The notes under the pieces: model-generated
The model's database searches: none
What the model was told of the DNA's origin: nothing
The model's input: only the letters and a program-made list of their open reading frames with translations
Position numbers and translations under genes: made by a program
DNA from: Apus apus
Taxonomy: Eukaryota; Chordata; Aves; Apodiformes; Apodidae
DNA: 64,000 bases
Assembly (NCBI RefSeq): GCF_020740795.1
Contig: NC_067282.1
Coordinates: 169,104,274 to 169,168,273 of the forward strand
Direction of reading: 5' to 3'
Shown here: positions 1-11,742 of the stretch, piece by piece
Numbering within the stretch: position 1 is the first letter of the stretch
Layout: each line of letters begins with the position of its first letter

Positions 1-2274
1 CACTTGATTTTAATTCTACTATTTCTACTTGAGGTGTTGTATTTCTGAGTTTGGATGGCACAAGAGAGAACACTTTTGTTCTTGGTCACAGCCTGTGACT
101 TGTGACATATTTTCCTGTCATAATGGTATTGCTAATGATTTTCTAACATGCCACATCCACAATACTGCATTTTGGGTTAGCTTCAACTGCACAATTACTC
201 TTAAAAAATAAACAAAAAAATCAACATTAGAATAATCTTTTATTTCCTTAAAAGCATTTTTTCTGATGCTTTTAAATATCACGTCTACCACTGTAAACAC
301 AATTTTCAACTTTGAACAGAGAGCTGGAAAACACTTGAATTATTTTTTTGCTGTGGGATACTTGATCTATAGCTACTGAGTTCTAAATGTGCCTTGTAAA
401 AATTAAAAATATACATCCATAAAAGTCTAAAACTTCCATTCTACACGTTCAGTTCATGTTCCTGATTTTAAATGCTGCCTTGAGGACTCAATTTCTGCCT
501 CGAGTGAGAGTATTTCAGTAAAATGCAAACATTTTATAGGAGAAAGAAAGTACTCATAAAGTACAGAGACAGCAGGGAGATGTCTCCAAGTGAAAACTTT
601 ACTGAAACTGGTGTTGTGCTTTTCAAGGAAAAAATGTTTAGTAGTTTAAATTCTTTCGATTTGCAGACATATATCAATTAAATGACTGCTTAGGAATTAA
701 ACAGCAATTAAATTGTACATCAATTGAATTACTGCTTAGGAAAGGACATGCAACTCTTTTTTCTCCTTTCACTGCTCAAGAGTATCTTCCTATTACTGTA
801 GGAAAAGATAAGGAAATCACATGGTGCTTCACATGTGGTGTAAAAGGAGAACAAATGTAACACCAATAGCCTGTCTGATGGAAGATGATCTTTAATGGAC
901 ACTTAGAGATGCACCCAAGACCTTTGTGGTAACAGCACCCTTTTAATTGTTTTCTCCATTCAGTATTGCTCATGCCATTATGTTGGTCTGTATTTTATAT
1001 ATTTATATATTTATATATATGGAGGCTTGTAATATTTTTTCTCCTTTGACATATTTTGACAAGTTTTTTTTTATGAGATTCCATTCTGTTTATGCACAAA
1101 TAGTCTGCAATACAGACAAATACTTCATAATTTTACTTTTAGAGATCTGATGATTCAGGAAATGTTCTCAATCCCATAATTAATGAAGTATTACTCTAGT
1201 ACCAGTGTAAAATCCTGCTGAGCCTGTAATATCTTTACAGATTATTTCCTTGCACGTAAATACTTTGTAGCACTGCAACAATAATATCTAACATAGCTAA
1301 GCTATATAGTAGAATATATATATACATATTTGTATTACTGCTATGTTTTGTGCATAAAAGCAAAAATATAACATTTTAAAGTTGTCATACAGAAGTTCAA
1401 TAATATGTTTTACCCAATACATGTTTAGTTACTCTAAAAATAAAAGTTATGTATATTTATATACAACAACTTCTTCATTCTTCTTTACTTGTATACTGTG
1501 GGAAGAGAGACTCAATTCATTATTCATGATTTAGAGAAGGTAGAATGCTATTTAGCCTACTGTAAGTAAATTTGTGTGCTGCCAAGTGTGTCCAAAATGA
1601 AAAATCCCATGTTTAATTATTTTTAAAACATTGCCTCTTGCTGTGGTTCTTGGCAAGTGCAAGAACATTGCATTGAACAAGTCATCTGATAGTTGTCTAG
1701 ATGAAAGATTTTGGTTTGAAGACTTTGATACATCCATGCTGCATAACTTTCCACCCTTGAACATGACCCTTTACATTATGCATCTTTGTATGTCTTAAAG
1801 TTAGTCTCAGGAGAGATTAATGGACAGTTTCTCTGTTCTGAATGAAGCATTAGGATCACAAGAATAGCCCTGCTTCCTTCAAACTGGGAAGTTTACATTA
1901 ACCTCTCAATGTATTGCACATTAGTCTCACATCACTTATTCTGTACGTAAACACTAAACTAGCACTTACAGAAATGTTAAAATAACAGCTTTGCATTTAA
2001 TGCCACAATTAGCTTAGCAGTTATGAATTATCCCAGACTTCATTATCATTTATGCTGTTGGAACTACAAGATGAACATACTTCCTTTACTGCCTGTAATT
2101 AATTTTTCCAAGTCTTGTTATACAGCTTCAAGTACCAATACCAAGAGAGCCCTAATCCTCTTGAAACTCAGATTTCAGGTCTGACCATTGTGTTCAGATT
2201 TTGTTATGGCACAAATTAAATCCACTTAAGAGATGCTACTAAGGAATGGGAGTACATGTTGCTGTAACACTTAC
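1..2274 (-). other. MYRFL intron 2 (partial)
   Basis: AT-rich sequence downstream of the exon 2 donor. I find no further MYRFL exon, although the next one is expected to encode a Pro/Ser-rich segment. There is a short AT microsatellite near 991-1020 and no recognisable CR1. Confidence 0.6.
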
Positions 2275-2365
2275 AAAGTTCCAAGCTCTACATCACTACT
2301 GATGAATTCTTCCAACATACTTGTATCCACCATGGGATTCTCCAAGGTTCCATGAATGTCTTGAC
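2275..2365 (-). CDS. MYRFL: MYRFL coding exon 2 (residues 16-45)
   Basis: 91 nt between acceptor tttacttttag and donor AACTTT|GTAAGTG. It completes Gly16 and encodes [16 protein letters not shown] and then [13 protein letters not shown], ending in phase 2. The conserved GTLENP...DTS.LEEF pattern is what identifies the gene as MYRFL. Confidence 0.87.
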
Positions 2366-5300
2366 CTAAAAGTAAAAATGTCAAAAAGACAGAAATCATG
2401 AGAGTGGAATTTGTAGGGAATCATCAGCGCTTCAGGCCAGGTAATGCTGCCCAGTCTCCTACACAAAGGACAACCAAATCTGTCATGCCTTGTGTGTAAT
2501 AATGTGGGTTTTGCTTCTGGTTTTGGTGTCTCTGGGATAAAGGATGGGAAATGCAGGGTGAAAGAGGATGTGGGGGAGAAGTTGAAAATGGCAGCACAGC
2601 ACCAGGCAAACACCAGTTCATGCCTGGCATTAAGTCTTCACTGCATTACCACAGCAAGAGGGTGGAGGGCCACAGCCTGCAACTGGAAAAAAGGGTTTTG
2701 AAGATAACTTCATACTCTTATTAAGAAAGAAAAAATGAAACTTCAGAAATGTTACAAGAATTGGTGGCTTCCTTTTATTCTCCCCCCAAAAAACAGCCCA
2801 CGAACACATTAAATATATTAACAAATGGAAAAGTTCAGTACTTTGCCCTTCGCTGCTTGGTAACTGAAGGCTGTAAACAGATTTTATTATTATAAAGTCT
2901 CTGGAACTCATGACAACTTTTTTAGACAGTCAGCCGGAACTCACTCTCTAAAAAAGCCAAACAGAACTGCTCTGTACGCTCCCCACCTCTCCAGCAAGAC
3001 TGCCATAAACATGGGTGTGGCCAGTCAGAAAGCAAACAAGATCAGGAGGCTTAAGTTACTGCTTTTCCTAGTGCAGGGCTCTGCCCCACTACTACACATG
3101 ATGAAATGGACGATTCTACAAATCAGGAGCTGCGTGGCTCAGGCACGGGCACTGGCACCAACCAGTCCTTCAGCTCTGGAGCAGAGTGGGGGAACACAAA
3201 AGGTTAATCACTGTCCCTGAGCACAGAAGCAGTAACTGCTTATGGTGCTTTTACTTTCTTCTCACTGTACTTGCATCAGACATGTGCACAGTAAATAGTC
3301 ATATCATAACGTATTGGTTTTTTTCCTGGTGTCTGTCTGACACGGTTCCTTCTTGATTCATTGTTTAGACATTATTTAACTGCAAGCAGCATCTAAAAAT
3401 CTACTTCAGCCACCTTGCACAGAATTCCCTCGTGTATCTGTCTTAATGCATAAATTCGCATTGCCAATAAACATCTCCTAAATTGCTTTGTGACCACAGA
3501 TTAATCTGGGCACCGTGGGCTTATCTCTGCTGCAGACTTCATTTTGGCTGCCTTTCACTGAGACACCAGCTTGCAGGTGTGCTACTCACAGATTCGTGCA
3601 TGCCAGCATTGGTGTTGTGTATGGACCTGTCCTCTGCATATCAGAGGAAAACATACAGCATGCTTACTTGCCTCAGCAAAATGGTAACATGGAAAGTCTC
3701 GAAGCAGCAGCAAAGCGTTTTGCAAAAGCAGCTTGAGAGTACAAAAGAGACAGGCTTCCTTAGCAGCCTTCCTCTGACTTCTTAGATTCTCCTATTTTCA
3801 TTCTGCATGTCTGAATTTGGGCTAAATGCCCCTTGAATCTCAAACATTTCTCCTTTTGCTAATGTAGTACCAAAGGAAAATTGTTCAATCACCTTCTCTT
3901 CGTTTTACCCCGCTGTTCCTCTTGTTCAAATTTCCTGCCCTTCACAGAATCATAGACGTATTCAGGTTGGAAAACACCCTTGGGATCACCAAGTCCAACC
4001 ATCATCCCTACTCTACAAAGTTCTCCCATAAACCATATCCACTAACACCACATCCAAACGACCCTTAAACACATCCAGGGATGGTGACTCAACCACCTCC
4101 CTGGGCAGCCTATTCCAGTGTCTAACCACTCTTTCTGTGAAAAAAAATTTCCTAATGTCCAGTCTAAACCTGCCCTGTTGCAGCTTGAAGCCATTCCCTC
4201 TTGTTCTGTTGCTAACTACCTGTGGGAAGAGACCAGCACCAGGCTGTCTACAATGACCTTTCAGGTAGTTGTAGAGACTGATGAGGTCTCCCCTCAGCCT
4301 CCTCTTTCTCAAACTAAACATTCCCAGCTCCTTCAAGCTTTCTGCATCAGATTTATTCTCTAGGCCCTTCACCAGCTTCGTTGCCCTCCTTTGTACTCGC
4401 TCCAGCACCTGGATATCTCTCTTGAATTGAGGTGCCCAAAACTGGATGCAATACTCCAGGTGTGGCCTTCATGCAGAATGATACAATTTTGTTATTAATG
4501 TGAGGCCAGAGCTCAGACACCAAGTGTTTTTCCAGTACCACAAAACCAGTAATTCCTTATTTTGAGCAGGGTCAGAGGCAAGCTATTTTGAAGTACAGCT
4601 CTGAATGAAACAAGGACAGAGCCTTTAATATGTCCAGAGATGAGATCTGTTTTAAGTGATGGCAACAGCAATATGTATCATCCCCTCTTAATCTCTCCAC
4701 TTTGCATAAACAGTTAAAGGAGAAGGAAAGAGTAAGTAATTCTGTGCTGGTAGAGGAAGTTCACATTGAGGAAGACTGGCCACCACTAGTCAAAGTTCAC
4801 AGTACAAGTGCACAGAAGAGCCAGTAAGTTTGGCTGCCCTGCAAAACTTCATGTTTCCTTTCCGAATGTACTTTCCAGGTCTGTGGCACCATGTGCTTAT
4901 ATTGGCATCCGTTTCAGCAGAGGAGGAGCTGATGAAAGGTATGCAAATTTATTTAAAATTGTGGCATCCATTTCACAGGCATCTGACCACAGTAAGTACT
5001 TAATAGATACAGGTAGTATTGTATACAGGTAACACAGCAAGGCAGTTTCTCACCTGGATGTTAGGTGGCTGCAGGAGCAGAGAACAGCGTGCAGGTAGGT
5101 GGGGACGCCCTGCTGAGGCCCCTGTGCACACACAGCTTGCCTGGCTAACAGCTGCCGGAGGGTGTGCAGAGTCAGCAGCCTTTATCAGCTTGTGCTGGGG
5201 GATCTCTGCTCCCAGTCCACACTCCACACTGCAGCATGTCCAGACAGCTCAGGGGACAGTCTGCACTGTGTCTGCACTGCACAGCTTCAGTGTCACCGTG

Positions 5301-8300
5301 CAGGGGATTGCCAGCTACCCATGAAACTGATGAGGATGAAAGGCCAAGACAATATTGTGATGGGGTTTCATACACTGTTGTTTGCAGAACAGAGACTGCA
5401 GTCGTAGGCAGCATATGATGGCATTTTTCGTGTTTCTCCATAAATTTGATATTCTGTTGTCTCCTTCAATCTCAAGTCTGAAACCTGCCAGTTCTGCCAC
5501 TGGCTTCTGCTTCCCTGTCTGTTCTCTCCCAGCCTGTCCCTGTTCCCAGCCCGTCCCTGTTCCCAGCCCCAGGCTCCCAAGGAATAGTCTGAACTCCAGC
5601 CTCCTAATCTGACAGTTTCTTGCTTCACCTCTCTCTTTGGCAGACATCCCCTCTTTTCCTCCAGCCATGAGGTTTATCACCTGGCTCCTGAGCTTCACTT
5701 GATACTCTACACTTCTGTAGCCAACAGTTTCAATCCCTCAGTTAATTCTCCTGATACTTCCATGTAGTGCCTTACACATGATGGCATTTAAATCAGCTGC
5801 CTCTTTTTCAACAGCACCCAAATGCAAGGTGAAGGATGGGGGAGAGAGAACCAGAAACTCTGTGCAGTAAGTTTTGTCCTTAACAGAGCAGCTATTTCAG
5901 ACAAAGTCACATACAGTTTTTAACTTGGCTTGAACCACAAGCCACCACTTTCCAATGGAGTACCTAAATAAACAGGCTATTAGGGTGCTTATTCTGCAGC
6001 TATAAATTCAGTCCCCAACACATAAAATATTCTGACAAACTTCTCGTGCTGACTAAAAATCTATACGAAACTGATCACTTCCTGATATTAAAGGAGGATG
6101 CCAGGATGCTCACAGCTAAGTCCAGCTATTTGTAGTAAGACTTGTGTTAAAAATTCAGCTACTATACAGGGAACAATCTTTAAATACAGCTTGAGATGTA
6201 GAAACAGCACACAGAACATGGCCAGTGCTCAGCAATACCTGCTTGCAGAAAGAACAAATTCATAATGCTTGCTACAAACCCTTGCAAGTTGAGGGAAATG
6301 TTTCTGCTTGACTGATTTTGATCTGAAGATAGCACTGCAACAGGCCTCAGCACTCTGTGGGTTCAGAGGAAAGTGCTACTTGGGCTGATAGTTCCTTAGC
6401 TTCTTTCATGCTAAAGGGCTCAAAGTACTGATCACTATTTAAAGGCTTCAAGACCATCCAGTCCGTTTTGACTGGAACAGATTTGGAGTCACTGATTAAA
6501 GCTGCTGGGCCAGCAGACCTACAGACATGAACCTTGGGCACAAGAAAGCAACTAAGAGGGAAGGGTTAAGTACAGACCAGCTGCAAGCCAGGACATTCCA
6601 CAGCCTGGGGTTATTCCATGGCTGGAAGACCTCTTACACTCCAGCTGGTCCTGAGGGAGCTTATGTCAAGACAGATGCCTTTTAGCCAAAGTAACATTTT
6701 CTAGATAAACAAATATTGTCACTAATATTTTAAATTTCTCCTTTCATCTTTTGTTCCTATTTCAGTCTCTCATTCTTAAAATGGTGTGAGACACCTTTAG
6801 GGTTTATGTGTTTTGTGTTTCAGGGCACATGCTTGTTCAGTAGCTTTATTTATTTACCAAGTGCTCTAAAATGTTCCAGGAGCATGAGTATACAGAGAGG
6901 TGGCAATTCCACCACGAGCCTTCCTTAGGTCACAGAGAGCACTGAGACCAAATACACGTTTTTCAGACACCTCAGTGTACCTTCCAACAACCAAAAAATA
7001 AACCAAGTGTAACAGTGTAACTAGGTCAGCCTTTATTCATTTTCTCAACCCATTGATAACATCAGCAAGAATAGATTGCTCTGCTACACAGGCCCAAGAG
7101 CTAATCAGGTACTCTGACCTTCCCTGATAAATAGGAAGTTACTGATTAAAAAATCCAACTATCTTAATTTAAAAATATTAATTTCAACCAAAAAAATAGG
7201 AAAAAAACTGTTCAAAGATGAAATCTCTAGTGTGGCAGGAGTGGAATGAGACAGGAAAAAAAAAAGACCAGAACTTCCCAGAGCAGCAACATGACAAGAG
7301 AAAAGACATTTACTCTTGAGAAAAAGCCAAGGTCAAACCCCAGAGTCATATCTAATCTAAGAGTTCTACTGACTATTGAAATTAGTAATCAACAGGAAAA
7401 TAAACACCTCATCTTCCTTGGAAAAAAAAGCCTCCTTTTTCAGACTGTCCCCACTCAATATTGAAAATGTAAGTTTATGTTACTAGTGAGTGTCAACACA
7501 AACATGCACTATAAAGAACTAAAGCAGTGGCAAAAAATGGGATTCTTTATGCTCACAAATTTCAAATAATCTTACAAAAGAGATCTATAAACGTGCTGAT
7601 TTGCCAGCTAATGCATTTGAAAGCCAAAATCTGAGATACTTTTTACTTTCAAAGTATCATCACAAATGCCAGCAGAACCAAGCCCAGACTCCCTGGAGAG
7701 CTCTGTTTTCTAAGTCAGTGCCTAAAGATTTTTCTGATTACAAGATATTTTTTTAATAATTCCTGTCCAACACTATCTTGAGTATTTAACAGCTATACAG
7801 TGCAGCACTTCAACAAATAGCTTGATATAAACAAACATCCAAGGCAAATCCAAGGAAGTTTGTTAGCTTTTGATCTCCATGATTTAAAGTGAACTTAAGA
7901 AACATGGTATGAATTCCCTAACATCTATAAACAACAAATGTGCTGGCTAGGAGCCCTACATTGTGGCTCACTACTTTAAATTTATTGGCTTAAGTACATT
8001 TTCTTGATCAATGCTGGAGAATCCTTCATTTCCTAGTTTGAAAGTAAAACTCCAAAATTAGAGTTGCCACTCTCACTGACGCCAACAGAGTGCCAGGAAT
8101 ATAAATTTTAAAAAAAGCAACAACCAAGCAAACAAACAAACAACAGAATTTTTAAAAAACAAAACCAACAAACAAAATAACCCCCCACAAAAAAAACCAA
8201 AACCAATACTTATTTAGCACAATGGAAATTAAATGCAGGGAAAGAAATTTTCCACATTATCCAAAACAGAAAAGGTAGCTTTCCAAGTTACTCAAAGATA

Positions 8301-9195
8301 AGTATCCCATGAATCCCTGCACAGGTAATAGAAGGAAAACAAATATAGAAAAGGAAGCTGGGAATTAAAAGGTTAATACATAAAAAAACGCCAAGTGTAA
8401 ACTGAAGGAAGGAAAAGATTTAGTAAAATAGTAAAAAATACATAAGCCTTTGACAGCCATTTTGAATCATGTTATGGCAGGTTCTGAGAAATGCAGATTG
8501 ATTATGGAATCTATTAGGAAGTGGTCAGTGATACAAGAAAGGCAGGACACTAATGGGACATTGCTTGAATGTAAAATGTCTTTGGGAAAATGGCAGAAGA
8601 ACAGACACCCAGAGGAGGAAAAAACAAAACAAAACAAAAAAACAGGAAAAAAGAAATCTAAGTTTAGCTTCTCTGAAGGATCCTGAGGATACAGCAACAA
8701 TTAGCATTTTACCAGTTATAATCAGGCCATTTCAGAAGAACTATATTAGTGGAAAGAAAACCCTCTTTCACCTGACATGGTATGACAGAGCAGGGAGGGA
8801 GCTAACCAAGCTCATGAAAATTGCTATGATTTCAGTAGTGATAAATTGCATGGAGACCTCAACCACTTTCTGGCTTTCCTTCTTGGCAATTACCATGGCG
8901 GCGCTGCAGGCTCTGCTGCGTCCACCTTCCTGCTGCTCTGCTGGCCAAAGTACAAAGGCACTGCAACACATCTGCACCATTTGTATGATTTCATTCTGGT
9001 ATTCCCTTTACACGATAGCCCTGTGTAAACATACCTTTGGGGTTTGGAGCTCCTCTTCTTCCTCCCTCCTTCTTCACTTAACCCCAAATTACTGTATTTT
9101 CCCTGCCCCCCAGAATTGCTAAGACTGTCTCTTAAAACTAAACTCTTACCTTCAAAGAACTGCTGCAAGGCCTCATTTTCTCCCACCACATCCAT
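2275..9195 (-). CDS. MYRFL: MYRFL (myelin regulatory factor-like), 5' part: coding exons 1 and 2
   Basis: Exons 9195-9150 and 2365-2275 on the minus strand join in phase (46 nt, then 91 nt) and encode 45 residues plus two bases. The N-terminus, [16 protein letters not shown] followed by [19 protein letters not shown], is the acidic N-terminus of the MYRF family (MYRF itself has a similar EALQRFFEG). Family knowledge: these proteins are made in the ER membrane, trimerise, self-cleave through an intramolecular chaperone domain, and release an N-terminal fragment with an Ndt80-like DNA-binding domain. Those domains lie beyond the left edge, so only the identity of the start is supported here. 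RAB3IP lies upstream on the same strand, as in mammals. The promoter has no CpG island. Confidence 0.88.
3943..4470 (-). mobile_element. CR1 LINE fragment, 3' end of ORF2 and 3' UTR
   Basis: Read on the minus strand it encodes the ORF2 C-terminus typical of CR1 ([19 protein letters not shown], then [32 protein letters not shown] and [20 protein letters not shown]) over 131 codons. It ends near 3943 with the CR1 terminal sequence. 5'-truncated. Lies in MYRFL intron 1, in the same orientation as the gene. Confidence 0.93.
8107..8206 (+). repeat. A-rich / (CAAA)n low-complexity tract
   Basis: About 100 bp of A runs with CAAA and CAA units, in MYRFL intron 1. Confidence 0.8.
9150..9195 (-). CDS. 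MYRFL: MYRFL coding exon 1 (residues 1-16)
   Basis: ATG at 9195-9193 (T at -3, G at +4, moderate context) begins 15 codons plus one base, ending at GAAG|GTAAGAG, a strong donor (phase 1). Seven bases before the ATG the minus strand reads cttctacag, so an upstream non-coding exon could be spliced in there; its pyrimidine tract is poor, so the exon may instead extend further 5'. Confidence 0.88.
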
Positions 9196-9714
9196 GAAAG
9201 GCCTGTAGAAGTGTTTTGCTTTTTCTACTGCTTGAAGAGTCCAACTGAGAAAAATACACCGTCTCTCTTCCAGGTGATTATGAACATACCAAGGAACACA
9301 TCATGGTTTTGCCAGAGGTTTCAATGACTTTGTCCCAGCTGATTTCACTCCTCTATAACTAGAGCCAGGGCTATGCTTTGCTACACATGAAGAAGAATCT
9401 GACAAGGCTTTTGAGGCAAGATGAAGGTGATGTGTGTTCTTCCATTCACTACGTCTTATGTGCTCCTTTTAAGGACCTTTGGTCCCTAAGCATAATTACA
9501 CATGCGCAAAAAAAATGCAGTAATAAAAATTACTTATCTTGTCTCTGTACTTTCACACAGGTGATGTAATTAATACTATGGATTAAAGCAATAATAATAA
9601 AAGATGCAAGAGAAAAGCCACCACTGGTTTCACCATATGCACAATCCCACTGAAGCAGCTGAATATCAGAATAAAAGCTAACTACAGTTTGATTACAGGG
9701 AAGCCGAATTTGCG

Positions 9715-9734
9715 TATTATTATTATTATTATTA
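9715..9734 (+). repeat. (TAT)n microsatellite
   Basis: Six to seven TAT/ATT units, about 40-60 bp before the recognisable start of the long CR1 copy. Confidence 0.85.
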
Positions 9735-9774
9735 AAAACTAAACTACAGATTAACCTATTTGTCTAAGGTAACA

Positions 9775-11742
9775 CTGAAAAAGGCCTGGCTGAATAGAAA
9801 GATCTTGCTGGTGCTCAGGACAAAAAGGAGAGTTTATGGCCTCTGGAAGAAAAGACCAGCCTCTCGTGAGGAACACAGAGATGTAGCAATGTAATGCAGG
9901 GAGAAAATCAGGAGGGCCAAAGCCCAACTTGAGCTCAACTTGGCTACTGCTGTCAAAGACAATAAAAATATTTCTATAAATACATTAACAAAAGGAGGAC
10001 GAGGGAGATCTCCATCCTTTATTGGATGCAGGGGAACCACAGTGAAAAGGATGAGGAAAAAAGGCTGAGGTGCTAAATGCCTTCTTTGCCTCAGTCTTCA
10101 GCAGTCAGGTTGTTCCCTAGACACCCAGTCCCCTGAGCTGGAAAACAGGGAGGTGGAGCAGAATGAGACCTTCATAATACAAGAGGAAGTGGTCAGTGAC
10201 CTGCTACACCACCTAAACATCCATAAGTCTATGGGGCCAGACGGGTTGCACCCAAAAATACTGAAGGAGCTGGTGAATGCACTCACCAAGCCTCTTTCCA
10301 TCATTTACCAGCAATCCTGGCTAACTGGGGAGATCCCTGTGGACTGGAGGATAGCAAATGTGGTACCCATCCACAAAAAAGGCCAAAAGGAGGATCCAAG
10401 AAACTACAGACCTGTCAGTCTGACCTTGGTGCCAGGGAGGGTCACGGAGCAGATCATCTTTTATGCACCATATACAGAAAAACGAGGTGATAAGGTCGAG
10501 TCAGCACAGGTTTATGAGAAGGTCCTGCTTGACAAACCTGATCTCCTTGTATGACAAGATGACCCACCTGGTCAATGAGGGAGAGGCTGTGGACATTCGT
10601 TGTCTACCTGGACTTTTGTAAGGCCTTTGACACTGTCTCCCACAGCATCCAGATGAAAAAAACTAGCTGCTCATGGCTTGGATAGGTGTCTGCTCTGCTG
10701 GGTGAAACAGTGCCTGGATGGCTGGGCCCAGAATGTGGTGGTGAACTGAGTTAAATCCAGTTGGTGGCTGGTCACAAGTGGGGTTCCTCAGGGCTCAGTG
10801 TTGGGACCACTTCGGGTTTTCATCTTATCAACGATCTTGATGAGATAGAATGCACCCTCAGTAAGTTTGCAGAGGATACCAAATTGGGAGGGAGTGTTGA
10901 TCTGCCTGAGGGTAGGGAGGCTCTAGAGAGAGACTTTGATGCACTAGATTGATGAGCCGAGCTCAGCTGTATGCAATTCAACAAGGTCAACTGCTGGGTC
11001 CTGCACTTGGGCCATAACAACCCCATGCAACACTACAGGCTTGGGGAGGAGTGGCTGGAAAGCTGTTCAGCAGAAAGGGACCTGGGAGTTCTGATTGATA
11101 GGCAGCTGAATACGAGCCAGCAGCATGCCCAGGTGGCCAAGGCCAATGGCATCCTGGCCTGTGTTAGAAACTGTGTGACAAGCAGGACCAGGGAGGTGAT
11201 CATCCCTCTCTACTCAGCATAAGTGAGGCCACACCTTGAATACTGTGTCCAGTTTTGGGCACCTCAATACAAGGACATCAAGGTGCTGCAGTGTGTCCAA
11301 AGAAGGGCAGCAAAGCTGGTGAAGGGCCTTGAGAACAAGTCTCATGAGGAGCAGCTGAGGGAACTGGGGCTAATCAGTCTAAAGTAAAGGAGGCTGATGG
11401 GAGACCTCATTGCCCTCTACAACTACCTGAAAAGAGGTTGTAAAGAGGCAGGTGCTGTTCTCTTCTCACAAGTAGCTGGTGTTAGAACAAGAGGAAATGG
11501 CCTCAAGCTGTGCCAGGGGAAGTTTAGACTAGACATTAGGAAGAACATTTTCACTGAAAGGGTTGTCAGACATTGGAACCTGCTGCCCAGGGAGGTGGTT
11601 GAGTCACCATGCCTGGATGTGTTTAAAAGTTATCTAGATGTGGTGCTTGGGGATATGGTTTAGTGCTGGACTTGGTAGAGTAGGGTTAATAGTTGGACTC
11701 GATGATCTTAAAGATCTTTTCCAAGATTTTGTGATTCTGTAA
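9775..11742 (+). mobile_element. CR1 LINE, long 5'-truncated copy with degraded ORF2 reverse transcriptase
   Basis: About 2 kb, plus strand. Conceptual pieces follow CR1 ORF2 in order: the region before the RT, the RT N-terminal part (HKSMGPDGLHPKILKELV; TGEIPVDWRIANVVPIHKKG; NYRPVSLT), YLDFCKAFDTVSHS near 10600-10650, the catalytic-loop region near 10860, the C-terminal domain, and a 3' end at 11742. Several frameshifts and stops break the frame. The catalytic loop reads FAED instead of FADD, so one conserved Asp is lost. A dead copy in the gap between RAB3IP and MYRFL. Confidence 0.95.

Larger units (their letters stand above)
2366..9149 (-). other. MYRFL intron 1
   Basis: 6.8 kb. It holds one CR1 fragment (3943-4470), an imperfect 18-bp tandem duplication near 5531-5568, an A-rich tract near 8107-8206, and a small GC/CpG patch with ATGGCGGCG on the plus strand at 8895. 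No other exon is recognised; open frames over the GC-richer 4.8-5.7 kb part show no known family. Confidence 0.6.

Noticed and set aside
4013-4408. 131-codon minus-strand frame that looks like a protein-coding gene
   Set aside because: It is the CR1 ORF2 C-terminus, part of a truncated LINE, not a host gene. The same applies to frames at 10153-10554, 11397-11663 and 60223-60579.
8553-9122. 189-codon open frame on the plus strand in MYRFL intron 1
   Set aside because: It begins in an A-rich low-complexity stretch and shows no recognisable domain. Only the internal ATGGCGGCG patch is kept as a low-confidence observation.
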